Assembly: GCF_037204085.1 (NCBI RefSeq)
Contig: NZ_JBBCBW010000007.1
Coordinates: 186,001 to 250,000 of the forward strand
Direction of reading: 5' to 3'
DNA: 64,000 nucleotides
From: Variovorax sp037204085
GTDB lineage: Bacteria; Pseudomonadota; Gammaproteobacteria; Burkholderiales; Burkholderiaceae_C
Shown: in pieces, positions 8,221-15,236 of the stretch
Position numbering within the stretch: the stretch's first letter is position 1
Layout: each line of letters starts with the position of its first letter
Made by a program: the position numbers and the translations under genes
Notes under the pieces: model-generated
Seen by the model: only the letters and a program-made list of their open reading frames with translations
Told to the model about the DNA's origin: nothing
Database searches by the model: none

Positions 8221-8781
8221 ATGCCGACAAGCGAAGAACTCAACAACCTGGCCCAGGCAGTGGCCCGCAACGGCGACCGGCAAGCCTTTGCCGCGCTGTT
8301 CAAGCATTTCGCGCCGCGCGTAAAGTCTTACCTGATACGGCTCGGCACCTCCGAAGGGCTGGCCGAGGAACTGGCCCAGGAAGCCATGGTGAGCGTCTGG
8401 CGCAAGGCGCCGAGCTTCGACCCCGCCATTGCCAATGTTTCGACCTGGATCTTCACCATTGCGCGCAACCTGCGGGTGGACCATTTCAGGCGCATTGGCA
8501 ACCGCACGGCCGACGCGGAGGAGCTCGATGGCGACGACATGCCCGACACGCTTCCCCAGCCTGACGAACTTTTGCTGACGCGGCAGCGCGAAGCCGGCGT
8601 GCGCGCGGCCATGGCGCAATTGCCAGACGAACAGGCGCAGGTGCTGCGCCTTTCCTTTTACGAGGAGCAACCGCACTCGCAGATTGCAAAGGCGCTGGGC
8701 CTTCCGCTCGGCACCGTCAAGTCGCGCGTGCGCCTGGCCGTTCGCCATTTGCGGCGGCTGCTCGATGGACTCGAACCATGA
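8221..8781 (+). CDS. ECF RNA polymerase sigma factor, RpoE/ECF11-like
   Basis: A 186-residue sigma-70 family factor with region 2 (AFAALFKHFAPRVKSYL, then EELAQEAMVSVWRKA and TWIFTIARNLRVDHFRR) and region 4 (LPDEQAQVLRLSFYEEQPHS followed by LGLPLGTVKSRVRLAVRHLRR). The next gene encodes a ChrR-type anti-sigma factor and overlaps in ATGA, the arrangement of the singlet-oxygen-responsive RpoE-ChrR pair of R. sphaeroides. A start at 8221 (AAGG ribosome site, conserved N-terminus) is preferred. A frame continuing to an ATG at 8122 would add 33 residues without family support. It probably directs transcription of its own operon and the two flanking lipid operons. Confidence 0.93.
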   Translation: MPTSEELNNLAQAVARNGDRQAFAALFKHFAPRVKSYLIRLGTSEGLAEELAQEAMVSVWRKAPSFDPAIANVSTWIFTIARNLRVDHFRRIGNRTADAEELDGDDMPDTLPQPDELLLTRQREAGVRAAMAQLPDEQAQVLRLSFYEEQPHSQIAKALGLPLGTVKSRVRLAVRHLRRLLDGLEP

Positions 8782-9440
8782 CGACGATTCAACATCACCC
8801 AGACGACGAGTTGCTGCTGGCCCATGCGGCGGGCAGCCTTGACCGCGGCCATTCGGTGGTCGTTGCCAGCCATGTCGAGAACTGCGCGCATTGCCGCGAA
8901 CGCATGCGCGTGTTCGAGGCCGTGGGCGGCGCGCTGCTGGACGAACTGCCGCCCGCAACCATGGCACCCGATGCGCTCGCGCGCACGATGGCGGCCATCG
9001 ACACCCCGCCCGCACCACGCGCCCTGCCGGTGCCGGTACCGGCTCCGCATCCCGTGCTTCCGCCCGGCATGACTTGGCCGCGCTCGCTTACGGGATGCCC
9101 CGCCACGCGCTGGCGCTGGCTGGGGCCGGGCATGCGCTGGAGCCGCGTGACCTTGCCCGACGATCCGGCGGCCAATGTGTTTCTGCTGCGCATTGGCGCG
9201 GGCAAGAACCTGCCGATGCACACGCACAGCGACTCCGAACTTACGCAGGTGCTCTACGGCACCTTCCACGACGGACGCGCGCTGTTCGGCCCGGGCGATT
9301 TCGACGAGGCGGACGGCAGCTTTCACCATCAGCCGGTGGTGCAGGCGGGCGGCGAATGCATCTGCCTTGCCTCGGTGCGCGGCCGGGTGCTTTTCAACGG
9401 CGTGGTGGCGCGCACCCTGGGCGCGCTGGTCGGCATGTAG
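8778..9440 (+). CDS. chrR: ChrR-like zinc anti-sigma factor with C-terminal cupin domain
   Basis: A 220-residue protein with two recognisable parts. The N-terminal zinc anti-sigma domain has His6 or His7, then His32-x3-Cys36-x2-Cys39 (SHVENCAHC). The C-terminal cupin-type domain has His148, His150, Glu154 and His184, which match by spacing the metal ligands H141, H143, E147 and H177 known from R. sphaeroides ChrR. In that system ChrR holds the sigma factor inactive until singlet oxygen or related oxidants trigger release. All metal ligands are kept, so it should be functional. Its ATG overlaps the sigma gene stop. Confidence 0.93.
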   Translation: MTTIQHHPDDELLLAHAAGSLDRGHSVVVASHVENCAHCRERMRVFEAVGGALLDELPPATMAPDALARTMAAIDTPPAPRALPVPVPAPHPVLPPGMTWPRSLTGCPATRWRWLGPGMRWSRVTLPDDPAANVFLLRIGAGKNLPMHTHSDSELTQVLYGTFHDGRALFGPGDFDEADGSFHHQPVVQAGGECICLASVRGRVLFNGVVARTLGALVGM

Positions 9441-9453
9441 CAGCCGCGCGTCA

Positions 9454-9479
9454 GCGGCTAGCGGCTAGCGGCTAGCCGC
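9454..9479. terminator. Tandem 7-bp repeat forming hairpin between converging genes
   Basis: GCGGCTA occurs three times in tandem (9454-9474). GCGGCTAGC at 9454-9462 pairs with GCTAGCCGC at 9471-9479, giving a 9-bp stem with an 8-base loop between the 3' ends of chrR and the DUF2177 gene, and covering the latter's stop codon. There is no T tract, so it is at most a weak or factor-aided terminator. Confidence 0.35.
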
Positions 9480-9875
9480 CAGCACCACCTTGGCTGCCAC
9501 GGCCGCCGAAACGGCGGTGACGAAAGTGCCCCAGCACAGGTCGGCGATGGTCACGGTCCATGACCAGTCTTTCAGCGTGGCCTGGTTGGTCAGGTCGTAG
9601 GTGGCGTAGGCCATGAGCCCGAGCAGCGCGCCAAGGCCCAGCGATGTGAGCCAGCGCCCGCTGCCGAGCGCGGGCGACACGGCAAACACCACCACGCCCG
9701 CCAGGTAAATGGCATAGAACGCGGCGGCCGGCCCCAGCGAAAAACGCTCCAGCATCAAGTGGCCGAGCGCCGGCCGATAGAGCCGGTCGGCCATGACGGT
9801 CAGCCAGATGGCATCGAGCACCAAAAAGACCACGGCCGACGCCGCATAGGCGATGGCGAATTGCCGGATGGACAT
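9465..9875 (-). CDS. DUF2177 family small membrane protein
   Basis: A 136-residue integral membrane protein of DUF2177: MSIRQFAIAYAASAVVFLVLDAIWL gives the first membrane segment with the conserved Asp and Trp, then YRPALGHLM, three further hydrophobic segments, and a motif YATYDLTNQATLKDWSW before the last segment. Function is unknown; homologues recur beside ECF sigma/ChrR pairs. It is the last gene of the five-gene minus-strand lipid operon, 38 bp after the DUF6134 gene. The conserved acidic and Trp positions suggest a lipid or redox role but this is a guess. Confidence 0.82.
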   Translation of the reverse strand: MSIRQFAIAYAASAVVFLVLDAIWLTVMADRLYRPALGHLMLERFSLGPAAAFYAIYLAGVVVFAVSPALGSGRWLTSLGLGALLGLMAYATYDLTNQATLKDWSWTVTIADLCWGTFVTAVSAAVAAKVVLAASR

Positions 9876-9913
9876 GAATGTTCCCTTGTTGGTTTGGATG
9901 AAAGACCGTCGCA

Positions 9914-10555
9914 TCACTTCAGCCGATAGACCAGTTTGCGCCCACCGTCGACCATCGAGTCGAGTCCGACCCATTCGCCCTGCGCCGAATACCAGACGTC
10001 GATGGGCCGCGCCGGTCCGTCGATGCGCCAGCGCGTTGCCGCCACCTGCCGGCCGCGCACCTCGACCGTGCCGCCGCCGGCGCGGCTGACCTGCACGCTC
10101 TCGCTGCGGCCGGTCTGCGCATTGAGCAGGCGCGGCTGGCGCTGGATGGCGGGGTTCCAGTAGGCAAAGCTCATGACGCAGCCCTTGAGCGCCTGGCGGC
10201 CCGCGTCGGTGACGACAGCAAGCCCGTCGCCTTCGACCTCGGTTCGCACGCGGCTGGCCTTGCCGTCGTCGTCGGTCGTGGCGGTCAATTCGCTGAGGCA
10301 ATCGCCGCGCCATTTCTCGACAGCGCGATGGCGATAGCGGTAGACCGTGAGCCCCAATAACTTGACGGTAAAGCTCGCCTCGCTCACCACGCTGCGCGCG
10401 TCTTCGGTGCCGCCAATGCTGAAGCGATGCTCGCCGATGGGCTTGTCGTCGAGAAACACGCTGAAGGTCGAGTCGCTTGCCGGCGCGGCTGCTGCCGACG
10501 AAACCGCAAGCGCGCAGGCAAGGCACGCCGCCGCGCGGTAGCGGGCCGTTTTCAT
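9914..10555 (-). CDS. DUF6134-type secreted protein
   Basis: A 213-residue protein with a signal peptide (MKTARYRAAACLACALAVSS, cleavage after AAA) and a soluble beta-rich mature part. FSVFLDDKPIGEHRFSI at the start and DSMVDGGRKLVYRLK at the end are the features by which I place it in DUF6134. The conserved aromatic and arginine stretch VYRYRHRAVEKWRGDCL lies in the middle. It would sit in the periplasm, where the hydrophobic beta scaffold could carry a lipid or modified acyl chain, but no activity is known. Its start overlaps the DUF1295 stop by ATGA, so it is translationally coupled. Confidence 0.75.
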   Translation of the reverse strand: MKTARYRAAACLACALAVSSAAAAPASDSTFSVFLDDKPIGEHRFSIGGTEDARSVVSEASFTVKLLGLTVYRYRHRAVEKWRGDCLSELTATTDDDGKASRVRTEVEGDGLAVVTDAGRQALKGCVMSFAYWNPAIQRQPRLLNAQTGRSESVQVSRAGGGTVEVRGRQVAATRWRIDGPARPIDVWYSAQGEWVGLDSMVDGGRKLVYRLK

Positions 10556-11358
10556 CGAGGCTCCCCACGCCGAGGACCGGGCACGAAGGCGTTGGTGCGC
10601 GCGATGTAGTCGCGGTAGGCCGGGCGCCGTTCGGCGATGTCTTTCTCGAGCAGGCTCACGCCGGACACCTTCAAGAGAAGCACCGTCATGAGCACCGGAG
10701 ACACGGCGACCCACGCGCCGCCCCACCCGACTCCAGCGATGGCCATGAGCCACAACCCCCACCAGACGCAGGCCTCCCCAAAGTAGTTGGGATGCCGCGT
10801 GTAGCGCCAGAGGCCACGGTCCATCACCTGCCCCTTGTTTGCCGCATCAGCCTTGAAGCGCGCCATCTGCGCGTCGCCGATGCTCTCGAACGCAACGCCG
10901 AACAGCGCCAGCGCAATGCCTGCGGCATCGAGCATGTTCAGCTCGCGCCCCGCCGACATGCCGGCCAGGAAAGGGGCAGAGACAATCCACGCCAGCACGG
11001 CCTGCAGGCCGAACACCAGGTAGAGGCTCTTGAACCCGAAGTTCGGTTGATTGCGTTCGCGGATCTGCCGGTAGCGCCGGTCTTCGCCATGCCCCCAGTT
11101 GCGCCAGCTGATGAAAGCGCTGAGCCGCAATGCCCACACGGCTGCGATCAGCAGCATGCAAAGCCCGCGCGGCACCGCTTGCGGCGGCAGCAGAAAAAAG
11201 TACATCACCGCCGCGGCCAGGATGCACAGCGACCAGACGCGATCCATCAGGCTGGCGTCGCGCCGTGCCAGGCTGGCGAGCCAGGTTGCGAATGCCAGCA
11301 CGGCGGTGCCCGTGAGTCCGGCCAGGGCCACGGCCACGAGGCTTGGGTTCTCACCCAT
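10552..11358 (-). CDS. DUF1295 / steroid 5-alpha-reductase-like membrane enzyme
   Basis: A 268-residue polytopic membrane protein. The C-terminal signature GLWRYTRHPNYFGEACVWWGLWL and LLEKDIAERRPAYRDYIARTNAFVPGPR is that of the DUF1295/ICMT/5-alpha-reductase superfamily, which uses NADPH or SAM on hydrophobic substrates in the membrane. The N-terminal half supplies several hydrophobic segments and the conserved WALRLSAFISWRNWGHGEDRRY block. In ECF/ChrR neighbourhoods this family is a constant companion of CFA-like methylases, so a reductase step on a modified fatty acyl chain is plausible. Overlaps DUF2878 by 8 bp and DUF6134 by 4 bp. Confidence 0.87.
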   Translation of the reverse strand: MGENPSLVAVALAGLTGTAVLAFATWLASLARRDASLMDRVWSLCILAAAVMYFFLLPPQAVPRGLCMLLIAAVWALRLSAFISWRNWGHGEDRRYRQIRERNQPNFGFKSLYLVFGLQAVLAWIVSAPFLAGMSAGRELNMLDAAGIALALFGVAFESIGDAQMARFKADAANKGQVMDRGLWRYTRHPNYFGEACVWWGLWLMAIAGVGWGGAWVAVSPVLMTVLLLKVSGVSLLEKDIAERRPAYRDYIARTNAFVPGPRRGEPR

Positions 11359-11902
11359 GGCTCACCTGCGGAACGCCGACGCCGTCGAAGCGAATCGAAA
11401 GCCGCATCAGCACCGGCATGAGCACCGCCCAGACCACTGCCAGCGTGAGCAGCGCGGGCTCCGGATGCACAAACTCGGCGCCGCCAAGCCGCACGCCCGA
11501 GGCAAACGACAGCGGGCCGGCAACGGCGCCGAGCACGCATGCCAGCCACGGGCGCGCGCGCAGCCACCGCATCGTCACGTTCAGCGCAATGGCAAGCAGC
11601 CCCCAGAGCGCCACCAGCCAGTAAGGGGCCAGGTACGGCACGGGCTGCCCCGACGGATAGACCACGTGGCCCTGCAGGACGACGGCCGTCTCGATGACGA
11701 ACCCCACGGCGCAAGCCACCGCCACGAGCCGCGCTTCGCGCGCCGGCCGGGCCGAAACGAGAAGATGCCACCCAACGGCAGCCGCGACACAGGCCGCACC
11801 TGCGAGCGGCAACTGGTGCGCCGCGCCCAGCACCGCCGCAAACCATGCCAGCTGGAACACGACCAGGTTTGCCAGCTGAATGGCGCGCGTGGGCCGGCTC
11901 AT
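11351..11902 (-). CDS. DUF2878 family membrane protein
   Basis: A 183-residue, five-segment hydrophobic protein: LANLVVFQLAWFAAVLGAA at the start, then VGFVIETAVVL and a proline-rich turn YPSGQPVPYLAPYWLVALWG before two final segments. The pattern and genomic setting match DUF2878, a family of unknown function often placed between DUF1295 and CFA-like genes in ECF/ChrR loci. It begins in the stop of the methylase gene (ATGA) and runs 8 bp into the DUF1295 gene, so expression is coupled to both. No catalytic motif is evident. Confidence 0.78.
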   Translation of the reverse strand: MSRPTRAIQLANLVVFQLAWFAAVLGAAHQLPLAGAACVAAAVGWHLLVSARPAREARLVAVACAVGFVIETAVVLQGHVVYPSGQPVPYLAPYWLVALWGLLAIALNVTMRWLRARPWLACVLGAVAGPLSFASGVRLGGAEFVHPEPALLTLAVVWAVLMPVLMRLSIRFDGVGVPQVSHG

Positions 11903-12942
11903 GTGCGCCGCTCGAAAAGATAGTGGCTCACCCACCACCGCTGCCCGCTCTCGTAGCCGAAGAGCTCGGCCACCGACATGAAGAAGAGCCGCCAGCGCAT
12001 CCACCACAGTTCGGCATCGGCGCCGTAGGTTCTTCTGAAGAGCGGAAACAGCATCATGCGGCGCCCGTCCATGTTGGCGAGCCAGGCTTCGGCGGTGCGC
12101 TGGTAGTGGGTGCCGTCCCAGCGCCATTGCTGCAGCACCCGCAAATCGTCCTGGCAGCGCAGCGCCAGGCTGTCGCACGGCATCATGCCGCCCGAGAAAA
12201 AATGGCGGCTCATCCAGTCGCTCGCATCGCGTTCCTCGAAGGCGTAGGGCGCATCGCGATGCGCAAACACATGCATGAAGAAGCGGCCCTCGGGCCGCAG
12301 CCACCGCGCCACGTTGGCAAAGGCGCGCGGCCAGTTGCGCAGGTGCTCGAACATCTCGACCGAGACGATGCGGTCGAACCGGTCGGCCGTGTAGAACTCG
12401 TTGAAGTCGCGCGTGACGACGCGAACGTTGTGCAGCCCACGGCGCGTGGCCTCCACCTCGATGTATTCGCGCTGCGACTGCGAGTTGGACAGCGCCGTGA
12501 TGCGGCTTGCGGGGTAGCGCTCGGCCATCCACAGCGTGAGCGAGCCCCAGCCGCAGCCGAGTTCGAGCACGTCCTGCCCGTCGCGCAGCCCCGCGCGCTC
12601 GCAGGTGGCCTCGAGCGCGGCCGATTCGGCCTGCATCAAGGTCTTTGCGCCTTCGGGCCAGAAGCAGCTGCTGTACTTGCGGTGATGCCCCAGCACGGCA
12701 CCGAAGAAACCGGCCGGCACTTCGTAGTGCTGTTCGTTGGCTTTCTCGGGCAGGGGCGCCAGCGGTGCGGCGCTCATTTCACGCAGAAACATTTCGGTGA
12801 GCTCGGCGGTTTCTTCCGCAGCGCCGCCTTCGAGTTCGGCCAGCCTGGCCCTCAACAAGCGCCGGATGCCCATCCGCACGAGGGTGTCGGGCACCAGGCC
12901 CCGCTCGACCGAGCGAATGGCAGCTTCAGTGGTTTGCGGCAT
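11899..12942 (-). CDS. CFA-synthase-like SAM-dependent methyltransferase (copy 2)
   Basis: A 347-residue methyltransferase of the CFA/coclaurine N-methyltransferase-like branch, clearly different from copy 1 (shorter, no matching N-terminal domain). The acyl-chain-side motif is HYEVPAGFFGAVLGHHRKYSSCFW (75-95), the SAM site VLELGCGWGSLTLWMA (125-140), and the catalytic-type residues Glu199 (VEMFEHL) and His224 (FMHVFAH) are kept. First gene of the five-gene minus-strand operon, with a sigma-like promoter about 45 bp upstream. Presence of two non-identical acyl methylases in one regulon suggests two successive or alternative methylations. Substrate not proven. Confidence 0.85.
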   Translation of the reverse strand: MPQTTEAAIRSVERGLVPDTLVRMGIRRLLRARLAELEGGAAEETAELTEMFLREMSAAPLAPLPEKANEQHYEVPAGFFGAVLGHHRKYSSCFWPEGAKTLMQAESAALEATCERAGLRDGQDVLELGCGWGSLTLWMAERYPASRITALSNSQSQREYIEVEATRRGLHNVRVVTRDFNEFYTADRFDRIVSVEMFEHLRNWPRAFANVARWLRPEGRFFMHVFAHRDAPYAFEERDASDWMSRHFFSGGMMPCDSLALRCQDDLRVLQQWRWDGTHYQRTAEAWLANMDGRRMMLFPLFRRTYGADAELWWMRWRLFFMSVAELFGYESGQRWWVSHYLFERRT

Positions 12943-12985
12943 GCGCGTGAATCCTTGTTCGCGGCACCGGAAGGAGCCGCCTGCC

Positions 12986-13015
12986 GTGATACGCGGGATT
13001 CCGCCGGTTGGATCT
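12986..13015 (-). promoter_or_regulatory. Candidate ECF-sigma promoter of the second methylase operon
   Basis: Minus strand: AGATCC (13015-13010), 18-bp spacer beginning AACC and ending GCG, then TATCAC (12991-12986). Spacer length and the GCG before the -10 agree with the elements at 8035-8064 and 8088-8117. It lies 44 bp upstream of the methylase ATG and about 36 bp from the divergent LysR start. Confidence 0.55.
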
Positions 13016-13051
13016 GCAGCCGCGCGGGGAAACTGAAACAATGCAGCCACC

Positions 13052-14074
13052 ATGGACGGCCTCGATCTCATCAAAACATTCCGCGAAGTGGCGTTCCGGC
13101 GCAGCTTCTCCCGTGCAGCCATTTCGCTGGGCATGTCGAAAGCCACGGTCAGCCGCTATGTGGCCGAGCTCGAGGAGCGCAGCGGCGTGCGGCTGCTCAA
13201 CCGCTCCACCCGTTCGCTGAGCCTGACGGATGCGGGGCAGGTGCTGCTCGACCGCAGCGCCGAGCTGGTGGCCATGGCCGAGAACACGCTGAACGACCTG
13301 CAGGCCCACGGCTCGCATCCGCGCGGGCGCCTGCGCATGAGCGCGCCGCACGGGCTGATTGCGGGCTGGCTGTCCGACGTGATTGCCGAATTCATCAAGC
13401 TCTACCCAGAGGTGTATGTGAGCCTGGTGTTCACCAACAGCGAGATCGACCTGATCGAGGAAGGCATCGACATTCACCTGACAGGCGGGCGCATCGACGA
13501 CATGAACCTGATCGTGCGGCGGCTGGTGCCGTTCGACATGGTGGTGTGCGCAAGCCCCGGCTATTGGGCGCAGCGCGGCATTCCCAAGGTGCCCGAAGAC
13601 CTGGCCCGCCACGACGTGCTGAGCTATTCGGCAAAGCCCACCACCCACCTGCCTTTCGAGACCAAGGGCAAGCCGGTCGAAGTGCAGGTGCACAGCCGCA
13701 TGGAAGCCAACGACGCCGTTGCGCTCATCGAGCTGGCGCTGCGCGGCGCGGGCGTGGCCTATGTGCCCGAGCCGCTGGCGCAGTCGCACCTGGAGCGCGG
13801 CGCCCTTGTGCCGGTGCTGCGCGAGCACATGCCGAAGGACCATTGGCTTTACGCGGCCTATTCGCAGCGCCGGCACAACAGCGCCGCCATGCGCGCGATG
13901 CTCGACTTTCTCGAGCTGTCGATGGGGCCGGCCGGCGAGCCGCCGGTGCTGCCGCCCATTCCGCCGCTGACGGCGGTGGTGCCGACCGCATGCAATCTTT
14001 CGGTGCCGGGCAAGGCCCGAAAGAACAAGTCGCCGGCCGAAGAAGAAATGCTGAACCCTTTCTTCGGACGCTGA
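13052..14074 (+). CDS. LysR-family regulator with long C-terminal tail
   Basis: A 340-residue LysR protein. The N-terminus MDGLDLIKTFREVAFRRSFSRAA with SLGMSKATVSRYVAELEERSG is the DNA-binding domain of the CrgA/DsdC-like subgroup, followed by a complete effector domain ending near residue 295. The last 40 or so residues (proline-rich, then a basic and polar tail ending NPFFGR) are longer than in most LysR proteins. It is divergent from the second lipid-methylase operon over a 109-bp gap, so it could add a second control to that operon, or regulate only itself. No dyad stood out in the gap. Confidence 0.9.
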   Translation: MDGLDLIKTFREVAFRRSFSRAAISLGMSKATVSRYVAELEERSGVRLLNRSTRSLSLTDAGQVLLDRSAELVAMAENTLNDLQAHGSHPRGRLRMSAPHGLIAGWLSDVIAEFIKLYPEVYVSLVFTNSEIDLIEEGIDIHLTGGRIDDMNLIVRRLVPFDMVVCASPGYWAQRGIPKVPEDLARHDVLSYSAKPTTHLPFETKGKPVEVQVHSRMEANDAVALIELALRGAGVAYVPEPLAQSHLERGALVPVLREHMPKDHWLYAAYSQRRHNSAAMRAMLDFLELSMGPAGEPPVLPPIPPLTAVVPTACNLSVPGKARKNKSPAEEEMLNPFFGR

Positions 14075-14131
14075 GCCGGCTGCAGTCGTGTTGCAATCGC
14101 ATGTTTTCAATGTGCAGGCAGCCGACGACGC

Positions 14132-14617
14132 ATGACTACGACCTCTTCCTCCTCAGCTTCTTCTTCCCTTTTGGTTCGCCCTCCGGTGCCGGAAGACTAC
14201 GCCGGCTGGAAGCCGCTATGGGACGGCTACAACGCCTTCTACGAGCGCGAGGGCCCCACGGCACTGCCCGACGAGATCACGCGGGTCACGTGGCAGCGCT
14301 TCTTCGACCCGTATGAGCCGATGCATGCGCTGGTGGCCGAGCGCGACGGCCAGCTGGTGGGGCTGACGCACTACCTGTTTCACCGCAGCACCACGCGCAT
14401 CGAGCCGAACTGCTACCTGCAAGACCTGTTCACGCTGCCTTCGGAACGCGGCCGCGGCGTCGGGCGCCAGCTGATCGAAGGCGTGTACGCGCACGTGAAG
14501 CGCGTGGGCGCGCACCGCGTGTACTGGCAGACGCACGTCACCAACACCGCGGGGCGCATGCTCTACGACAAGATGGCCTCGCACGACGGGTTCATCGTGT
14601 ACGGCACGCTCGTCTGA
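14132..14617 (+). CDS. GNAT-family N-acetyltransferase
   Basis: A 161-residue GNAT protein. After a serine-rich start (MTTTSSSSASSS) the domain runs LVRPPVPEDYAGWKPLWDGY, VAERDGQLVGLTHYLFH and the acetyl-CoA loop LQDLFTLPSERGRGVGRQLIEGV, where RGRGVG is the pyrophosphate-binding motif. The closing VYWQTHVTNTAGRMLYDKM is also typical. Such small acetyltransferases commonly modify amino groups of metabolites or proteins; the substrate cannot be told. It lies 57 bp after the LysR gene and may share its transcript. Confidence 0.9.
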   Translation: MTTTSSSSASSSLLVRPPVPEDYAGWKPLWDGYNAFYEREGPTALPDEITRVTWQRFFDPYEPMHALVAERDGQLVGLTHYLFHRSTTRIEPNCYLQDLFTLPSERGRGVGRQLIEGVYAHVKRVGAHRVYWQTHVTNTAGRMLYDKMASHDGFIVYGTLV

Positions 14618-14628
14618 TCGCCTGAAAG

Positions 14629-14973
14629 TCAGTACTTGATGGTGACGCCGGCTTTCACGCCGTTGTTGTTCTTGCCGTCGCTCAGCACGCCGCCCGTGAG
14701 CGACACATTGCCGCCCGTGCTCGCACCCAGCGAGTAGGTCGGCCGCGGCGTGGAGGTGTCGGTGCCTATGTAGGTGCCGCTGCCGTCGGGCCGCTCCACG
14801 CCGATGGTCGCGCCCTTGGTGTAGGCCGAGGTTTCGGTGGAATTGACGTTCGGCGCCACGTAGACGGTGCCCTTGTCGTCGCTGTCGACCGGCACCCTTA
14901 CGGGCTCCGCCGTTGCGGTTACGGCCGCGCACCAGGCGGCCACGCTCACGCTTGCAAAGATCCATTTGCTCAT
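14629..14973 (-). CDS. Small secreted protein of unknown function
   Basis: A 114-residue protein with a clear signal peptide (MSKWIFASVSVAAWCAAVTA, cleavage at TAEP). The mature 90 residues are rich in Gly, Thr, Ser and Asn, with alternating patterns such as YSLGASTGGNVSLTGGVL and ending KAGVTIKY, which would suit a small beta-sheet or outer-membrane-type strand end. I recognise no family. It is divergent from the autotransporter gene across 263 bp, so a shared promoter region and surface-linked role are possible but unproven. Confidence 0.7.
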   Translation of the reverse strand: MSKWIFASVSVAAWCAAVTATAEPVRVPVDSDDKGTVYVAPNVNSTETSAYTKGATIGVERPDGSGTYIGTDTSTPRPTYSLGASTGGNVSLTGGVLSDGKNNNGVKAGVTIKY

Positions 14974-15236
14974 GACCCGATCCTGCGGGCTCGGCGGCGC
15001 CGTGCCTGTAGGACGAGAGGCAGGACTGCCCGCATCGGCAGGCGATTTGTCATGGTTCGCACCAGCACGCGCGGGGCGTTTGTCTCCCCGGAAAAGGGGC
15101 GCACCGCTCATGTCCGGATGTGACGCAATTTTTACATTGGCTCCACGGCAAAGAGAACGCTTGCAGTCCGATCCGGGCGCCAGGCGATGCCTCCGTTGGC
15201 AGGTCAGCGGGGGAACACGCCGCCAAAGGTAGAGCC

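Noticed and set aside
14974..15236. A gene or riboswitch in the 263-bp gap before the autotransporter
   Set aside because: No coding frame with a plausible start and no conserved aptamer pattern was found; the gap presumably carries the promoters of the two divergent genes.
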